Below are positions 1 through 8,354 of a DNA stretch of 64,000 nucleotides, one piece after another. A model generated the notes under the pieces. That model worked only from the letters and a program-made list of their open reading frames with translations. It made no database searches and was not told where the DNA came from. The translations under genes and the position numbers were made by a program. The first letter of the stretch is position 1, and the number at the start of each line of letters is the position of its first letter. Source of the DNA: Luethyella okanaganae (lineage in GTDB: Bacteria; Actinomycetota; Actinomycetes; Actinomycetales; Microbacteriaceae); the NCBI RefSeq assembly GCF_042660285.1, contig NZ_JBHSTP010000002.1, positions 620,001 through 684,000 of the forward strand, written 5' to 3'.

Positions 1-446
1 GCGCCGATCTCCGAAAGGATGTCGGTGTTCGAGCAGAAGCTCAGGGCGCCGATGTAGACGCCGGTCCACAGGCCGTCCGCGTCCTTGTACTCGTCAGGAA
101 TAACATCGGCGTTGGGCGATGAGTACGGCTCGATATAGCCCTGGCTTTCCGCGGCGAGATGGCCTTCGGCCCCGCCACCAAACCAGGCGTCGAACTCGGG
201 AGTGTCGCCGGTGGCGCTGAGCCGAGCGACAGCCTCGCCACCGCTCAGGCGGACGTAGTTGGCGGGGTATCCGCTCGCTGCGGTGAACTCGGCGGCGATC
301 ACCTGGCACCAATCTTCTTGCGGGCTGCAGATGAAGGTGACAGGGTCCTTCGCGTCGCTCGTTGTTTCACCCGCGCCAGCGGAACAGCCGGTGAAGATCA
401 ATACGCTGGCCGCGGCAGCCGCGATTATGACGATTCTCTTGCCCAT
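1..446 (-). CDS. ABC transporter substrate-binding lipoprotein, Fe(III)/phosphonate type (partial)
   Basis: Reading frame open to the window edge, so only the first ~148 residues are seen. It starts ATG at 446 with GGAG just upstream. The N-terminus is a lipoprotein signal (hydrophobic stretch, lipobox ending Cys21), followed by a periplasmic-binding fold resembling AfuA/FbpA-type iron(III) binding proteins: a segment like DAWFGGGAEGHL and a later VYIGALSFCSN are typical of that family. It would sit on the outer face of the membrane and deliver ligand to an ABC permease encoded further left. The two-component genes are transcribed toward it, and an OmpR-like operator lies in the 117-bp gap. 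The ligand (iron, phosphonate or other) is inferred only at family level. Confidence 0.8.
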   Translation of the reverse strand, partial: MGKRIVIIAAAAASVLIFTGCSAGAGETTSDAKDPVTFICSPQEDWCQVIAAEFTAASGYPANYVRLSGGEAVARLSATGDTPEFDAWFGGGAEGHLAAESQGYIEPYSSPNADVIPDEYKDADGLWTGVYIGALSFCSNTDILSEIG

Positions 447-505
447 CCTGGAGACTCCTTTGTGTCGGGACGGATTCACTCTAGGCGGGGGCAATGCCCG
501 GTGCC

Positions 506-546
506 GTGACGGTGTGGTGACGATCGGTGACGGATTCGTCACCGAT
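506..546 (-). promoter_or_regulatory. Candidate response-regulator operator: GTGACG direct repeats plus inverted repeat
   Basis: GTGACG occurs at 506-511, 517-522 and 527-532 (11- and 10-bp steps, one helical turn). The last copy forms a perfect 10-bp inverted repeat, 523-532 against 537-546, around a 4-base centre. Helically phased direct repeats are the usual target of OmpR-type regulators. The site lies 60-100 bp upstream of the binding-protein start and just downstream of the regulator gene. No T-run follows, so it is unlikely to be only a terminator. Confidence 0.5.
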
Positions 547-563
547 GACCGTTGCTGCCAGGT

Positions 564-1253
564 TCAGGTGGTGCGGAGCAAGTATCCGGTGCCGCGCACG
601 CTTTCGATCACGGCGGAGCTGCCTGGCATTGGTGCGTCGAGTTTGTGGCGCAGCCGGTAGATGGCGGCCTTGATCATTTCGCGCGCTCCGAGCCGATCCG
701 ACTCGCCCCAGCCGAGTAGCAGCAGCTGACCGAAGTTCAGCACGACATCCGGTCGCGACATTAACGCGTATAGCAGCTTGAATTCGTTGATTGTTAGGGC
801 GATGCTGTGCCCCGCGATCGAGGCGCCGTGGTTGATCGCGTCGAGGGTTAATGTTCCGGCCACCGTTTGGGCGGTGAGTACGGTTGGCGTGCGGCGTACG
901 AGGCGTTGCGCGCGTAGCGCCAGCTCGCGCGGGTGGTAGGGCTTCGCAATGTAGTCGTCAGCGTCGGCCTCGAGGCCGGCGATGCGGTCGGCGGCTTCAC
1001 CCTTGGCCGTGACCAGAATCACGGGGATGCTCCAGAGCGCTTTGATGCGCCGGCATAGCGCGATTCCCGAGGCCCCGGGGAGCATGATGTCGAGGAGCAC
1101 GAGGTCTGGGCGTACCTTCGCGAGAGCGGGCCACGCCGCCTCCGCGGAAAGGAACGCGTCGGTACGAAATCCCTGTGTCTCAAGTGCAAATGTCGCGATG
1201 TCGAGCATCGCCGGCTCGTCGTCGATCACATAGGCCAGCGGAGGTTCGATCAT
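564..1253 (-). CDS. OmpR-family response regulator
   Basis: 229 residues, the normal length. An N-terminal receiver domain shows the acidic pair in VIDDEP (~11-12), the phospho-acceptor Asp in LVLLDIMLPG (~55) and the conserved Lys in AKPYHP (~104). The C-terminal winged helix (~135-229) has TINEFKLLYALM and ends in the ESVRGTGYLL wing motif. The ATG overlaps the kinase stop by 4 bases (ATGA), so the two are translationally coupled. It probably regulates the downstream binding-protein gene through the phased GTGACG repeats, an arrangement like TctDE-type transporter control. Confidence 0.93.
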   Translation of the reverse strand: MIEPPLAYVIDDEPAMLDIATFALETQGFRTDAFLSAEAAWPALAKVRPDLVLLDIMLPGASGIALCRRIKALWSIPVILVTAKGEAADRIAGLEADADDYIAKPYHPRELALRAQRLVRRTPTVLTAQTVAGTLTLDAINHGASIAGHSIALTINEFKLLYALMSRPDVVLNFGQLLLLGWGESDRLGAREMIKAAIYRLRHKLDAPMPGSSAVIESVRGTGYLLRTT

Positions 1254-2257
1254 CGCACGTTCCCTCTTGCCTTGAGTCGTCGGGAGCGACGATCATCCTT
1301 TCGGGCATGGTCGTTCGGGAGGGGCGGTGGGTTCGGCTGTGTTGTGCGCAGCGGAAGAGTGAACATCATCGTCGTCCCGTTTCCCGTGATTGTGTCGACG
1401 TAAATGCGTCCGCCGTGCACTCCTACGAACTGTTGAGAGAGAAACAGGCCTATGCCAGTGCCGTTGCCCAGTGGGCGTCCGCTTGTGAAGCGGTGGAAGA
1501 GCTGTTCGCGCTGCGACTCGGTCATTCCGGAGCCGGCATCGCTTACCGAGATCATCACCTCGTCCTCCCCGGGCGCGATCCGCACCTCGACGAGTCCGCT
1601 CGCTGCGACGCTGCTCGCCGCGTTATTGATCAGGTTGATCAAAACCTGACGGATAAGCTGCCCGTCAACTGAGACGCTCACGGGTGCCCCCGGAGCCACG
1701 AGCATGATCGTAGCGTCGGAGATTTGCGAAAGTTCCTCGACGACGTTGCGGAATAACACGCGCAGGTCGACATCAGTGCGATCGATTGTGAAGAGTCCGG
1801 CCTCAAGACGTGCCCTGATCAGCATCTGTTCGGCGAAGGTGTAAACCCGAACCGCGTTGTCGGAAATGCGTTTGATGAACTTCGCCTGGGTGGGTGTGAG
1901 GGGCCCGGCACTTTCCTCGGCGAGCAGTTCCGCGGCTCCCTGGATGATCGCGAGCGGCGTGCGAATTTCGTGACTCAGCAACGCTGCCTGGTCGGCTCGG
2001 CGCTCGTCAAGCTCGACAAGACGACGGTGATCCAGCCGGCGCGCGCGGAGGACGAGCCCGCAGGCGCTCCACGCGAGCGTGAGAGATAACGAAGCGCATC
2101 CGAAGCCCCAGTTCGGGCGACCCAGAAGCAGAAATATCGCGGCGGTGGTCGCCCCTGCCGCGGAACCGGCGAGGAGGGCAGCCTCTGCGGCGCCATTATT
2201 CGCGAAATCAAGTATGCGCGCAGGGGGCTTTCGTCTTCGCCGACCTCGCCTGGTCAC
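1250..2257 (-). CDS. Sensor histidine kinase
   Basis: 335 residues from a GTG at 2257, chosen because GGAGG lies 7 bases upstream and a basic leader then two membrane segments (~residues 23-65) follow; the open frame continues to 2392 but that extension is low-complexity Arg-rich sequence. There is no sizeable extracellular sensor. HisKA H-box SHEIRTPLAIIQG, N-box INLINNAASSV, G1 SDAGSGM and G2 GTGIGLFLS are all intact, so it should autophosphorylate and pass phosphate to the coupled regulator. With so small a loop it may sense the membrane or a partner such as the neighbouring transport protein (inference). Confidence 0.9.
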   Translation of the reverse strand: MTRRGRRRRKPPARILDFANNGAAEAALLAGSAAGATTAAIFLLLGRPNWGFGCASLSLTLAWSACGLVLRARRLDHRRLVELDERRADQAALLSHEIRTPLAIIQGAAELLAEESAGPLTPTQAKFIKRISDNAVRVYTFAEQMLIRARLEAGLFTIDRTDVDLRVLFRNVVEELSQISDATIMLVAPGAPVSVSVDGQLIRQVLINLINNAASSVAASGLVEVRIAPGEDEVMISVSDAGSGMTESQREQLFHRFTSGRPLGNGTGIGLFLSQQFVGVHGGRIYVDTITGNGTTMMFTLPLRTTQPNPPPLPNDHARKDDRRSRRLKARGNVR

Positions 2258-2431
2258 AGTAATACCTCCATCGGAAGAAGCTCGACGGCTCAAGTCCCGA
2301 TTGGCGCGTCTTCGGAGCGATCGCCGGAGCGGTGCTCTGCCCGCGGGTAGCTCGACCAATCTCATCACGACTCCCGCAGGACTTCCACCCACTCATCGGA
2401 AACGTCATCGCCATGGCGATCGTCACGTCAA

Positions 2432-2964
2432 TCATCGTGCCGATCGCGACTCTGCCGCCACATTGACCGTCAACGACATCCACACGCCCAACCCGGCGGC
2501 ATCCGAGCCCTCATCCGAGATCACCACGCGCATCAGCATCCACCCGCCAACAGTGCCGTCGCGTCGTGTGCCCTGGGTGTCTCTGGGCGAGCGTTGGCGG
2601 TGAGCCCCGGGCAGAACGAGGGTGGGCCAGCGGGCACGGGTTGCGGGAGGCTTATCGGTGGGTGCGTTGCCGAACAGCAGGTAGAAGTCATCAACGGTGA
2701 CGCCGGGGTGGATGTGTGGTCTCCTCCGGTTGCTCCAAGGATGGTCGTCAGCTCGCCCGCGACGTCGTCGATGGGGCGAGCGATGTCGGTGACGTAGAAG
2801 GCTTCGATCTCTCCGATTACAGCGCCCGAGGCCGTGGCGTCCGGTGTGACCGAGATTGCCAGGACACTCCCTTGTCCGCGGCGTATTCTCAGGCCCGTCG
2901 AACCTGATCGAGGGTAGGTGCGTAGCCTTCGGCCGGTTCCTAGATGTTCCGACACCATGGGCAC
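2432..2964 (-). pseudogene. Degraded coding region, frameshifted, unidentified
   Basis: Protein-like sequence on the minus strand switches between frames. One frame has a stretch like ISVTPDATASG followed by EIEAFYVTDIARPI (about 2740-2890); another continues with GVTVDDFYLLFGNAPT (about 2640-2695); the end, RVVISDEGSDAAGLGVW, is near 2480-2535. The joined product resembles a single ~170-residue soluble protein broken by at least two indels. I do not recognise the family. The opposite strand has no convincing gene. Confidence 0.3.
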
Positions 2965-3022
2965 CTGTTAGAATTATGGCGTACAAACCATTCTTTCTCG
3001 TATCGTTGTGGAGGTGATCGGC

Positions 3023-3598
3023 GTGACAAACGCATCGACGCTGGTTCGCGCCGCCCGTAGGAGTCGCCAACTTACCCAGGAACAACTCGCTGATCGTGCT
3101 CAGATCGACCAGGGAAGCGTCTCCCGCTCTGAACGAGGCCGCGACGCGGGTTTCAACACCATCGACCGGTTGCTGGCTGGCGCGGGCCACCGGCTCTACT
3201 CGGCCCCCACCCGCCGAGACGATGCCGCGACGGCGGCTGCGGAGATCCGTGAGCGGCTTCGGGGGAGGGATAAGGATCGCGCTTTGCGCGCGCTGCTGCA
3301 GCTCAATGACAACCTCCTCGCCGAGCATGGCCTTGTTCGCGGAATCCTTGGGCTCGCTGAGCCCGAGTCGACCAAGGACCCGGTGTGGGATGCTGCGATC
3401 GCAGCGCTTGTGGCGTGGCGGTTGAGCGAAGAGGGAGTCCCGCTGCCGGCCTGGGTCGACCGGCAGGGGCGCTTCCTCGCCGAGCCACGCACGCTCGAGG
3501 TGGATCCCGCCGACCCGGTGCCACCGCCTTCTGAGGTGCCCGCCGAGTTCGCCAAGCGGGGCGTTCTCGCCTGGCGTGACACCTTCGCGAGCGTCTGA
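3023..3598 (+). CDS. Xre-family HTH protein, antitoxin-like
   Basis: 191 residues from GTG 3023, which has a near-perfect Shine-Dalgarno (GGAGGTGAT at 3010-3018); an upstream in-frame GTG at 3008 lies inside that site. Residues ~5-60 are an Xre helix-turn-helix (QLTQEQLADRAQIDQGSVSR). The C-terminal half is an acidic, Pro-rich effector region as seen in DNA-binding antitoxins paired with AbiEii/DUF6036-type nucleotidyltransferases. Two bases downstream begins what looks like the start of that toxin, but it is cut off, leaving an apparently orphan antitoxin. The gene itself is intact. Confidence 0.75.
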   Translation: MTNASTLVRAARRSRQLTQEQLADRAQIDQGSVSRSERGRDAGFNTIDRLLAGAGHRLYSAPTRRDDAATAAAEIRERLRGRDKDRALRALLQLNDNLLAEHGLVRGILGLAEPESTKDPVWDAAIAALVAWRLSEEGVPLPAWVDRQGRFLAEPRTLEVDPADPVPPPSEVPAEFAKRGVLAWRDTFASV

Positions 3599-3600
3599 GA

Positions 3601-3714
3601 ATGCCCACCGCTTTGGACCGCGACGACATCATCACCGGCCTGCGCGAGCTCATCGCCGAGCTTCGCGCGGCCGAGCGGAGTTCGCGACGCTTGCCGCCGC
3701 GACCGCAGCGCTGA
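3601..3714 (+). pseudogene. Truncated nucleotidyltransferase-type toxin (N-terminal stub)
   Basis: The ATG at 3601 follows the antitoxin stop by 2 bases. The first ~24 residues (TALDRDDIITGLRELIAEL) match the usual start of DUF6036/AbiEii-like nucleotidyltransferase partners of this antitoxin class, but the GG[GS]-containing catalytic core never appears. The frame runs into unrelated sequence and stops at 3714. The junction lies near 3675-3690, where acyltransferase-like sequence in another frame begins. Confidence 0.5.
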
Positions 3715-4194
3715 CCTATCTCTCGCAGGGAGGGATTCTTGCACTCGGTTCCTTCGAGACGACGGCATCGGTGATGGTCTACTTCTTTGCGGCAGCGACG
3801 ATACGCGCTTTGCCGCGGGGGTTCGTCCTGCCCCCAGGTGGCGGCTCTCGTCCTTGCTGCGTGGGTGATCACGTCTCTCGCCTGGGAGGATCTTGCGCTT
3901 CCGATCTCGTGGCTCGCTCTCCCATACTGCGTTATAGCCGTGGGGACTGCGAGCACGCCGGTGGTGCGCGCTGCGGCACGGTGGGGAGATCTCTCCTATG
4001 GCACCTACCTTTGGGGTTATGTCCTTCAGCAAATCGTGATCGACGCCGCCGGGCGGCTACCAATGTGGAGCAACTTGGTCATTGTTGTCGGTGTGTCCTT
4101 GAGTATCGCGGCCGCATCGTGGTGGTTTGTCGAGAGCCGCGCGCTGAGATTGCGCGATCGGACTCCATTCAGACCTTGGATCGCTTCGAAGTGA
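3684..4194 (+). pseudogene. Acyltransferase-3 family remnant (5' truncated, frameshifted)
   Basis: The C-terminal third of an OafA/YrhL-like integral membrane O-acyltransferase. Frame 1 gives hydrophobic sequence ending near FFAAATIRAL (~3800). A frame change at about 3800-3835 then leads to LVLAAWVITSLAW and the typical C-terminal pattern WGDLSYGTYLWGYVLQQ and FVESRALRLR, stopping at 4194. The catalytic N-terminal membrane region is missing. It is fused by deletion or insertion to the toxin stub upstream. Confidence 0.65.
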
Positions 4195-4197
4195 CGA

Positions 4198-4779
4198 TCA
4201 ACCGGGAACGCGCCGTGAGAGGAACCAGATGACGGACACACCGAGCGCAATCCACAAGGTCGGTATGTTGCGGGCGGGGTCCCACTCCCCTAAAACGAAT
4301 GCCCAACCAAAAGGCACGACAGCCGAGTAGCCGAATCCCGCGGTTGAACAGACCAGAAGGTATAGGACGGTCGGCACGAACGCGAAGTATCGCCGCGTAA
4401 AGCCTAGAGCGGCAAGGCCCATGCAAACGTAGAAAACGAGGTTTCTCCCAGCGGCGATTGTGATCGGCTCAAGGGCGTTGAGCATCCAGATCGAGACGAT
4501 CAGCGGAGGAAACACTATGGCGCTCAGATCTAAGAATGCCACGTTCCACCGTCGAAGAGTCACCCTCTCGATGTCGTACTGTGATCTCTCGGATAGCACG
4601 CACCAGACAAGAATCGGTAGGACCGGTAAAGCGTAAGCGATAGCGAAGTGGTTCAGACCGCCGGTCACAAGGTTGGGAATGAAGAGCTCGGTCGTTCCGA
4701 CGAGCGCCACCGTGATTGCTATGGAGAAACACGCGAGGGCATACCAGAGAACACCCCTTGATTTGGACCAGAGCCTCAA
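4198..4779 (-). CDS. Polytopic membrane protein, probable ABC exporter subunit
   Basis: 193 residues with about five or six hydrophobic segments (~10-30, 43-60, 80-100, 108-125, 135-155, 170-188). No family signature recognised. The ATG overlaps the ABC ATPase stop by 4 bases, so the two are coupled; by position it is probably the permease or an accessory immunity-like membrane subunit. It is the last gene of the secreted-peptide cassette and ends 4 bases from the converging acyltransferase remnant. Confidence 0.7.
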   Translation of the reverse strand: MRLWSKSRGVLWYALACFSIAITVALVGTTELFIPNLVTGGLNHFAIAYALPVLPILVWCVLSERSQYDIERVTLRRWNVAFLDLSAIVFPPLIVSIWMLNALEPITIAAGRNLVFYVCMGLAALGFTRRYFAFVPTVLYLLVCSTAGFGYSAVVPFGWAFVLGEWDPARNIPTLWIALGVSVIWFLSRRVPG

Positions 4780-5528
4780 CTTGGCTCGGAACTGCGGCTT
4801 CGTTCAAGAATCTGCCGATACGCCGCCTCGGCTCGGCCCGCTGGAGCGACGGACTCCGGAACGCCCTCATAGAACTTCGCCGTCGAGCCCGAGAAGATAA
4901 CTCGGCCACCTTCAATTACCAGTACGTGTGCGTACACGTCCTCGAGATCCTCAGTTTGATGTGTCGAAACCACCAAGGAAGTCTTGGCCGACACGGCCAG
5001 CAGTGTGTCACGCACGGACGAACGCTGCTCGGGATCGAGGCCCGCGTACGGCTCGTCCAGGATGAGGAAAGAAGGGTCGTGGACTAGAGCCTGAGCAACG
5101 CCGAGCCGCCTTCGCTGGCCACCAGATAGCTTCGATGCCGATTGGGCCGCATGGTCACTCAGGCTCACACTTTCGAGCGCTTCTGCGGCGCTGGTCCATG
5201 CGGCGGAGTACTTGAGGCCCTTGAGCCATCCGGCGTATGCCACTTGCTGCCGTGCTGTGAAGCCCGACAGTGGTTTCACATCCTGCGGTAGCCACCCAGT
5301 AGTCCGCCGCGATCGTCGTGGGTCTTTGCCGCGGGCGTGCCCGCCGACACTGATCGACCCCAATTTTGGCTTTAGGTGCCCGACGATCAATCCGAGCAAA
5401 GTGGACTTCCCGGCGCCATTGGGACCAAGGACGACAGCAGGAAAAGATTCGAGGTCAATGCTTAACCGCTCGAATACCGGATGCTTGAGTGAGTAGCCAA
5501 ACGTAACGTCTCGTATCTGAATCGCCAT
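4776..5528 (-). CDS. ABC transporter ATP-binding protein
   Basis: 250 residues from ATG 5528, chosen because AGGGG lies 8 bases upstream and the ABC fold starts at once (MAIQIRDVTFGY); an upstream in-frame ATG would overlap the preceding gene. Walker A GPNGAGKST, Q-loop LPQD, signature LSGGQRRR, Walker B FLILDEP and the switch His in STHQ are present. A single nucleotide-binding domain, so it works as a dimer with membrane proteins. Flanked by two polytopic genes in the same transcript; probably an exporter for the secreted protein or for self-protection. Confidence 0.92.
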   Translation of the reverse strand: MAIQIRDVTFGYSLKHPVFERLSIDLESFPAVVLGPNGAGKSTLLGLIVGHLKPKLGSISVGGHARGKDPRRSRRTTGWLPQDVKPLSGFTARQQVAYAGWLKGLKYSAAWTSAAEALESVSLSDHAAQSASKLSGGQRRRLGVAQALVHDPSFLILDEPYAGLDPEQRSSVRDTLLAVSAKTSLVVSTHQTEDLEDVYAHVLVIEGGRVIFSGSTAKFYEGVPESVAPAGRAEAAYRQILERSRSSEPS

Positions 5529-5536
5529 GCTGGCCC

Positions 5537-6757
5537 CTAACAGTTCTCTTGTTGCTCGTACCAAGCTGTCACAACAGCTTCAGCGTCGCTCATCGACCGA
5601 ACGTTCAAGGCGTCGATCACCTCGTCTGCCGTGAGCGGCGTCTCTCCCGAGTTGCTGCCTTCTTCGCCCAAGCCGATGGAGACTGACGGAAGTACTCCAG
5701 TCTCATCTCCACCCATTACCCGAGCCAGCGCATAAGAGACGACAAGCTCAGGAGGCGCGTCCGAAGAAACTTCAGGGGTCCGGCACGTCAGTGTGCGGAA
5801 AACCGCGGTGGCGTACACGGACAAGATCTGATCGCGATCCATTTCGACAGAAAAGTCAGCCACGGTTGTAGCAGAGGAATCGACGGCCTCTGAACTGGTG
5901 GCGCTCACTCGCTCTGGTAGGGAGACCCCATGATCTTGAGCGCTACGGTACCCGTCCGTCAGCGTGGCAATGATCGGCCCTCCGCCGGCGGCGATCGTTT
6001 CGGGGAAGAGACATACAGTGGGCTCCTGTTCCTGTGTGCACCGCAAGTCCGCGGCAGGGCGCAGCTCGCCCCCCGTCGGACCGGTGCCGACCACAATCGC
6101 GTTGGCAGCGATCACGGCCAGAGCGATAAGAGGAACGGCGGGAATCGCCCAGTAGAGGAGGCGGCGGCGTATGGACAAGATGACGAGTATTGCAATTGCG
6201 GCAGCGATTACGAGTGGCGCGAGAACGGCCCTTAGATCCGGCTCGAAGTTCACCAGATCGCAGCAGGCAAAGACGGCGTAACCTGCGATATTGCGCCAGG
6301 AAAGGTTTACGGCGTCGATCAACGGATAGGTAACCCACTGGAGAAGGCCGAATATGGCCACTGGAATGGCGATCGGCACAGGTAGCAGGTTTCCGAGCAA
6401 CCACCCCGCGCCCACCGCGACCGTGGTCATCGCGCCGAACGTAAGTACCAGCAGCAAATTTGGCCAACCTGGTGTAGGAATGCCATTCACAACTAGGTCG
6501 CAAAGAAATGTTAAAATAACACCAATTCCAACAGCCACGTATAAGGGCCAGAGGTGCGCCCAAAGTATTCTCAACGATGTTCTCGACCCGTGGCGCCAGT
6601 CCTCTCGCAGTGATCTCGCTCGGCGAGACGTCCAGGCGGCGGCCGCTGCTGCGAGGGGAAGCCCGTACTGGAGCCCATCACTCGCGCGAGCAAGATATGC
6701 GTTCCAGTAGGGCGGAGGGGTGACGGGCCACAAAATGGACCACCACGCGAAGATCAT
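5537..6757 (-). CDS. Multi-pass membrane protein with C-terminal extracytoplasmic domain
   Basis: 406 residues. The first ~230 hold about six membrane segments; residues ~235-406 are a polar domain, probably outside the cell, with several Cys (CTQEQEPTVC and a terminal Cys). The hydrophobic reading frame continues upstream of the ATG for ~25 codons behind a GAGGGGG but without a standard start codon, so 6757 is the best canonical start. In bacteriocin clusters of the lactococcin-972 type a large membrane protein of this kind sits between the peptide and the ABC ATPase; that parallel is inference. No family name assigned. Confidence 0.7.
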   Translation of the reverse strand: MIFAWWSILWPVTPPPYWNAYLARASDGLQYGLPLAAAAAAWTSRRARSLREDWRHGSRTSLRILWAHLWPLYVAVGIGVILTFLCDLVVNGIPTPGWPNLLLVLTFGAMTTVAVGAGWLLGNLLPVPIAIPVAIFGLLQWVTYPLIDAVNLSWRNIAGYAVFACCDLVNFEPDLRAVLAPLVIAAAIAILVILSIRRRLLYWAIPAVPLIALAVIAANAIVVGTGPTGGELRPAADLRCTQEQEPTVCLFPETIAAGGGPIIATLTDGYRSAQDHGVSLPERVSATSSEAVDSSATTVADFSVEMDRDQILSVYATAVFRTLTCRTPEVSSDAPPELVVSYALARVMGGDETGVLPSVSIGLGEEGSNSGETPLTADEVIDALNVRSMSDAEAVVTAWYEQQENC

Positions 6758-6864
6758 TGCGACAACGACAATCGGGGCGAACCAGAATGCCGGCGAAGCG
6801 CGCGGCGGAACGATCGGCCTAAAGATGATGACCCCCTCGTCTATTCATTGGCTTTAAACTCACA

Positions 6865-6890
6865 AGCCGGGCAGTCCGGCCTGCCCGGCT
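6865..6890 (-). terminator. Intercistronic hairpin (terminator/attenuator)
   Basis: Perfect 10-bp stem, 6865-6874 with 6881-6890, around a 6-base loop, with further ACTCA/TGAGT pairing outside. It lies between the secreted-protein stop and the membrane-protein start. Only a weak T-rich tail (GTTTAAAG) follows on the minus strand, so partial readthrough is likely, giving much more of the small protein than of the exporter. Confidence 0.6.
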
Positions 6891-6906
6891 ATGAGTTCGA
6901 CCGTAC

Positions 6907-7329
6907 CTAGTAGTTAATGTACACAGGGTCGGCCGAGAACGGCCCGGTCTGCCACGGGCCGCCTTGCACGTAGCCGTTGAGCTGATAGCGGTACTGCACA
7001 CTGGATGGGCGAGTGCCCCAGTTCAGCGTCGTGCCGCAGGCTTGCTGGATGTTTCCCTCAGAAATGGGGGCGAGCAAGCCGTTGTATCGCTGCAACTGCA
7101 TCTGCACATCGGTCACGGCTGGCGAGCCAGCAACTCCGCCCGCGCACCCGTAGAGCTGGATCGTTTGCGACACTCCGGTACTCGTGCGGTAACTGCCCAC
7201 GGTCCCGGACCACCATTGATCCATGTAGGTCGTGACTTGCGTCGCGTTGGCGCTGATAGCACCACCAGCAAGCACGAACAGGGCGATGAGCGCCGCGGTC
7301 AGGCCAGTCTTCTTCTTGATCCCGAACAT
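6907..7329 (-). CDS. Small secreted protein, bacteriocin-like candidate
   Basis: 140 residues. An N-terminal Sec signal peptide (MFGIKKKTG, a hydrophobic core, cleavage near ISANA-TQ at ~30) precedes an aromatic-, Gly- and Gln-rich mature region with two Cys (LYGCAGG, QQACG) that could form a disulfide. It ends in VYINY. GGAAAG lies upstream of the ATG. The gene heads a minus-strand operon with two membrane proteins and an ABC ATPase, separated by a hairpin. No family recognised; a bacteriocin or exported structural role is inferred from context only. Confidence 0.7.
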   Translation of the reverse strand: MFGIKKKTGLTAALIALFVLAGGAISANATQVTTYMDQWWSGTVGSYRTSTGVSQTIQLYGCAGGVAGSPAVTDVQMQLQRYNGLLAPISEGNIQQACGTTLNWGTRPSSVQYRYQLNGYVQGGPWQTGPFSADPVYINY

Positions 7330-7773
7330 TATCTTGCTTTCCGGATCGACCCCGGCGTGACCGTCGTGGTCGCGATTAATCGATTCACTCGAGCACAGCT
7401 AACGCCGATGTTAAGCATTTGTCGGTAGTTTTTTGACGACACGCCGAAGAAGAATCGTTTGTTTACCTTCTTATATGGTAATGGCTCGGTCTAGAGTGTC
7501 CCGCCGGGGCGTGCCGGGACCGGGATCTAGTGGCATAACGTTCACATCGCGCCCGACTCCCCTGGATGGACGTTGCGATGCTCATGTCATGCCACCTTCA
7601 CTGGCTGTGGAGCACGGAACATGGCGGAGTCACTGAACTCGAGATGAATTCAGCAGGCCGGCTCCGAGGGTCAGGAGTCCGGCCGCGAGGGTTCCGGCCC
7701 CGACGAAGACGAGGCCAGCTCGTTGGGACGGCGAAGGCTCTCGATCGTCTGCTGCTCGCCTAGACGGACTCGC
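7330..7773. other. Intergenic region without a supported gene
   Basis: A 444-base stretch between divergent genes. It includes an AT-rich patch at 7425-7490 that may carry the promoter of the secreted-protein operon. On the minus strand, 7630-7740 encodes a hydrophobic tail-like sequence (GLVFVGAGTLAAGLL), perhaps a remnant of a membrane-anchored protein, but no start or start site could be supported. Confidence 0.4.
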
Positions 7774-8286
7774 ATGGTGAGTCAGATCACAGCGGTCGAA
7801 GGGGGAGTAGAGATCGACACGCGATTCGGGCTCGCGCGACTTAGCAGGCTCCGCCCCGACTGCTACGAGGGCGACGACGGAACACTCATTCAGGTAAACG
7901 ACGCAAAGGGCGAGATCGCAGTGAGCAACGATCCCACTCGACGCCCGCACCAGTGGTGGAGAATCTCGCAATCGTTTCCCCAGACCTGGCTAGCAGAGGG
8001 AGAGTACTGGTGCGAGGAGCTGCGAGAGCTCATCAGCATCGCACCCACGTCCGATGGACTGACGCTGGCGCATCTCAGGGGGCCGGCGATCGTCTTCACG
8101 CAAAGAGGCCCGAATCTGTTCACCGGCTACAACGCGAACAGCAACGAATCTCCCCGAATCACCTCGCGTTCTCAGAATCCAACACTCGTATCACCTATTC
8201 AACGTTCGGCGCGAACGGACTGGAATTTCTTCGGAGAGCAACTCCAGATCGGTCGTGACTGCCTCGACCACCCGCCGTGTCGATGA
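7774..8286 (+). CDS. Hypothetical protein
   Basis: About 170 residues from ATG 7774. The first two-thirds look like a real soluble protein rich in Trp and acidic residues (RPHQWWRISQSFPQTW); the last ~45 residues after NLFTGYNA look low-complexity and could reflect a frameshift. No signal peptide, no membrane segment and no family recognised. The ribosome-binding site is weak, so the start is uncertain. Confidence 0.45.
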   Translation: MVSQITAVEGGVEIDTRFGLARLSRLRPDCYEGDDGTLIQVNDAKGEIAVSNDPTRRPHQWWRISQSFPQTWLAEGEYWCEELRELISIAPTSDGLTLAHLRGPAIVFTQRGPNLFTGYNANSNESPRITSRSQNPTLVSPIQRSARTDWNFFGEQLQIGRDCLDHPPCR

Positions 8287-8354
8287 TCGGAGTCGATGCC
8301 ACCTGGCCGGGCGGTCGGCACTGGGGCACGCCGACACGAGAAGATAGACACGTG

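Noticed and set aside
2258..2392. Longer start for the first histidine kinase
   Set aside because: The GTG at 2257 has a GGAGG site at correct spacing; the upstream part is Arg/Ser-rich and not kinase-like.
7630..7971. Minus-strand ORF with a hydrophobic C-terminal segment
   Set aside because: Mostly antisense to a better frame, no ribosome site; at most a remnant of a membrane tail.
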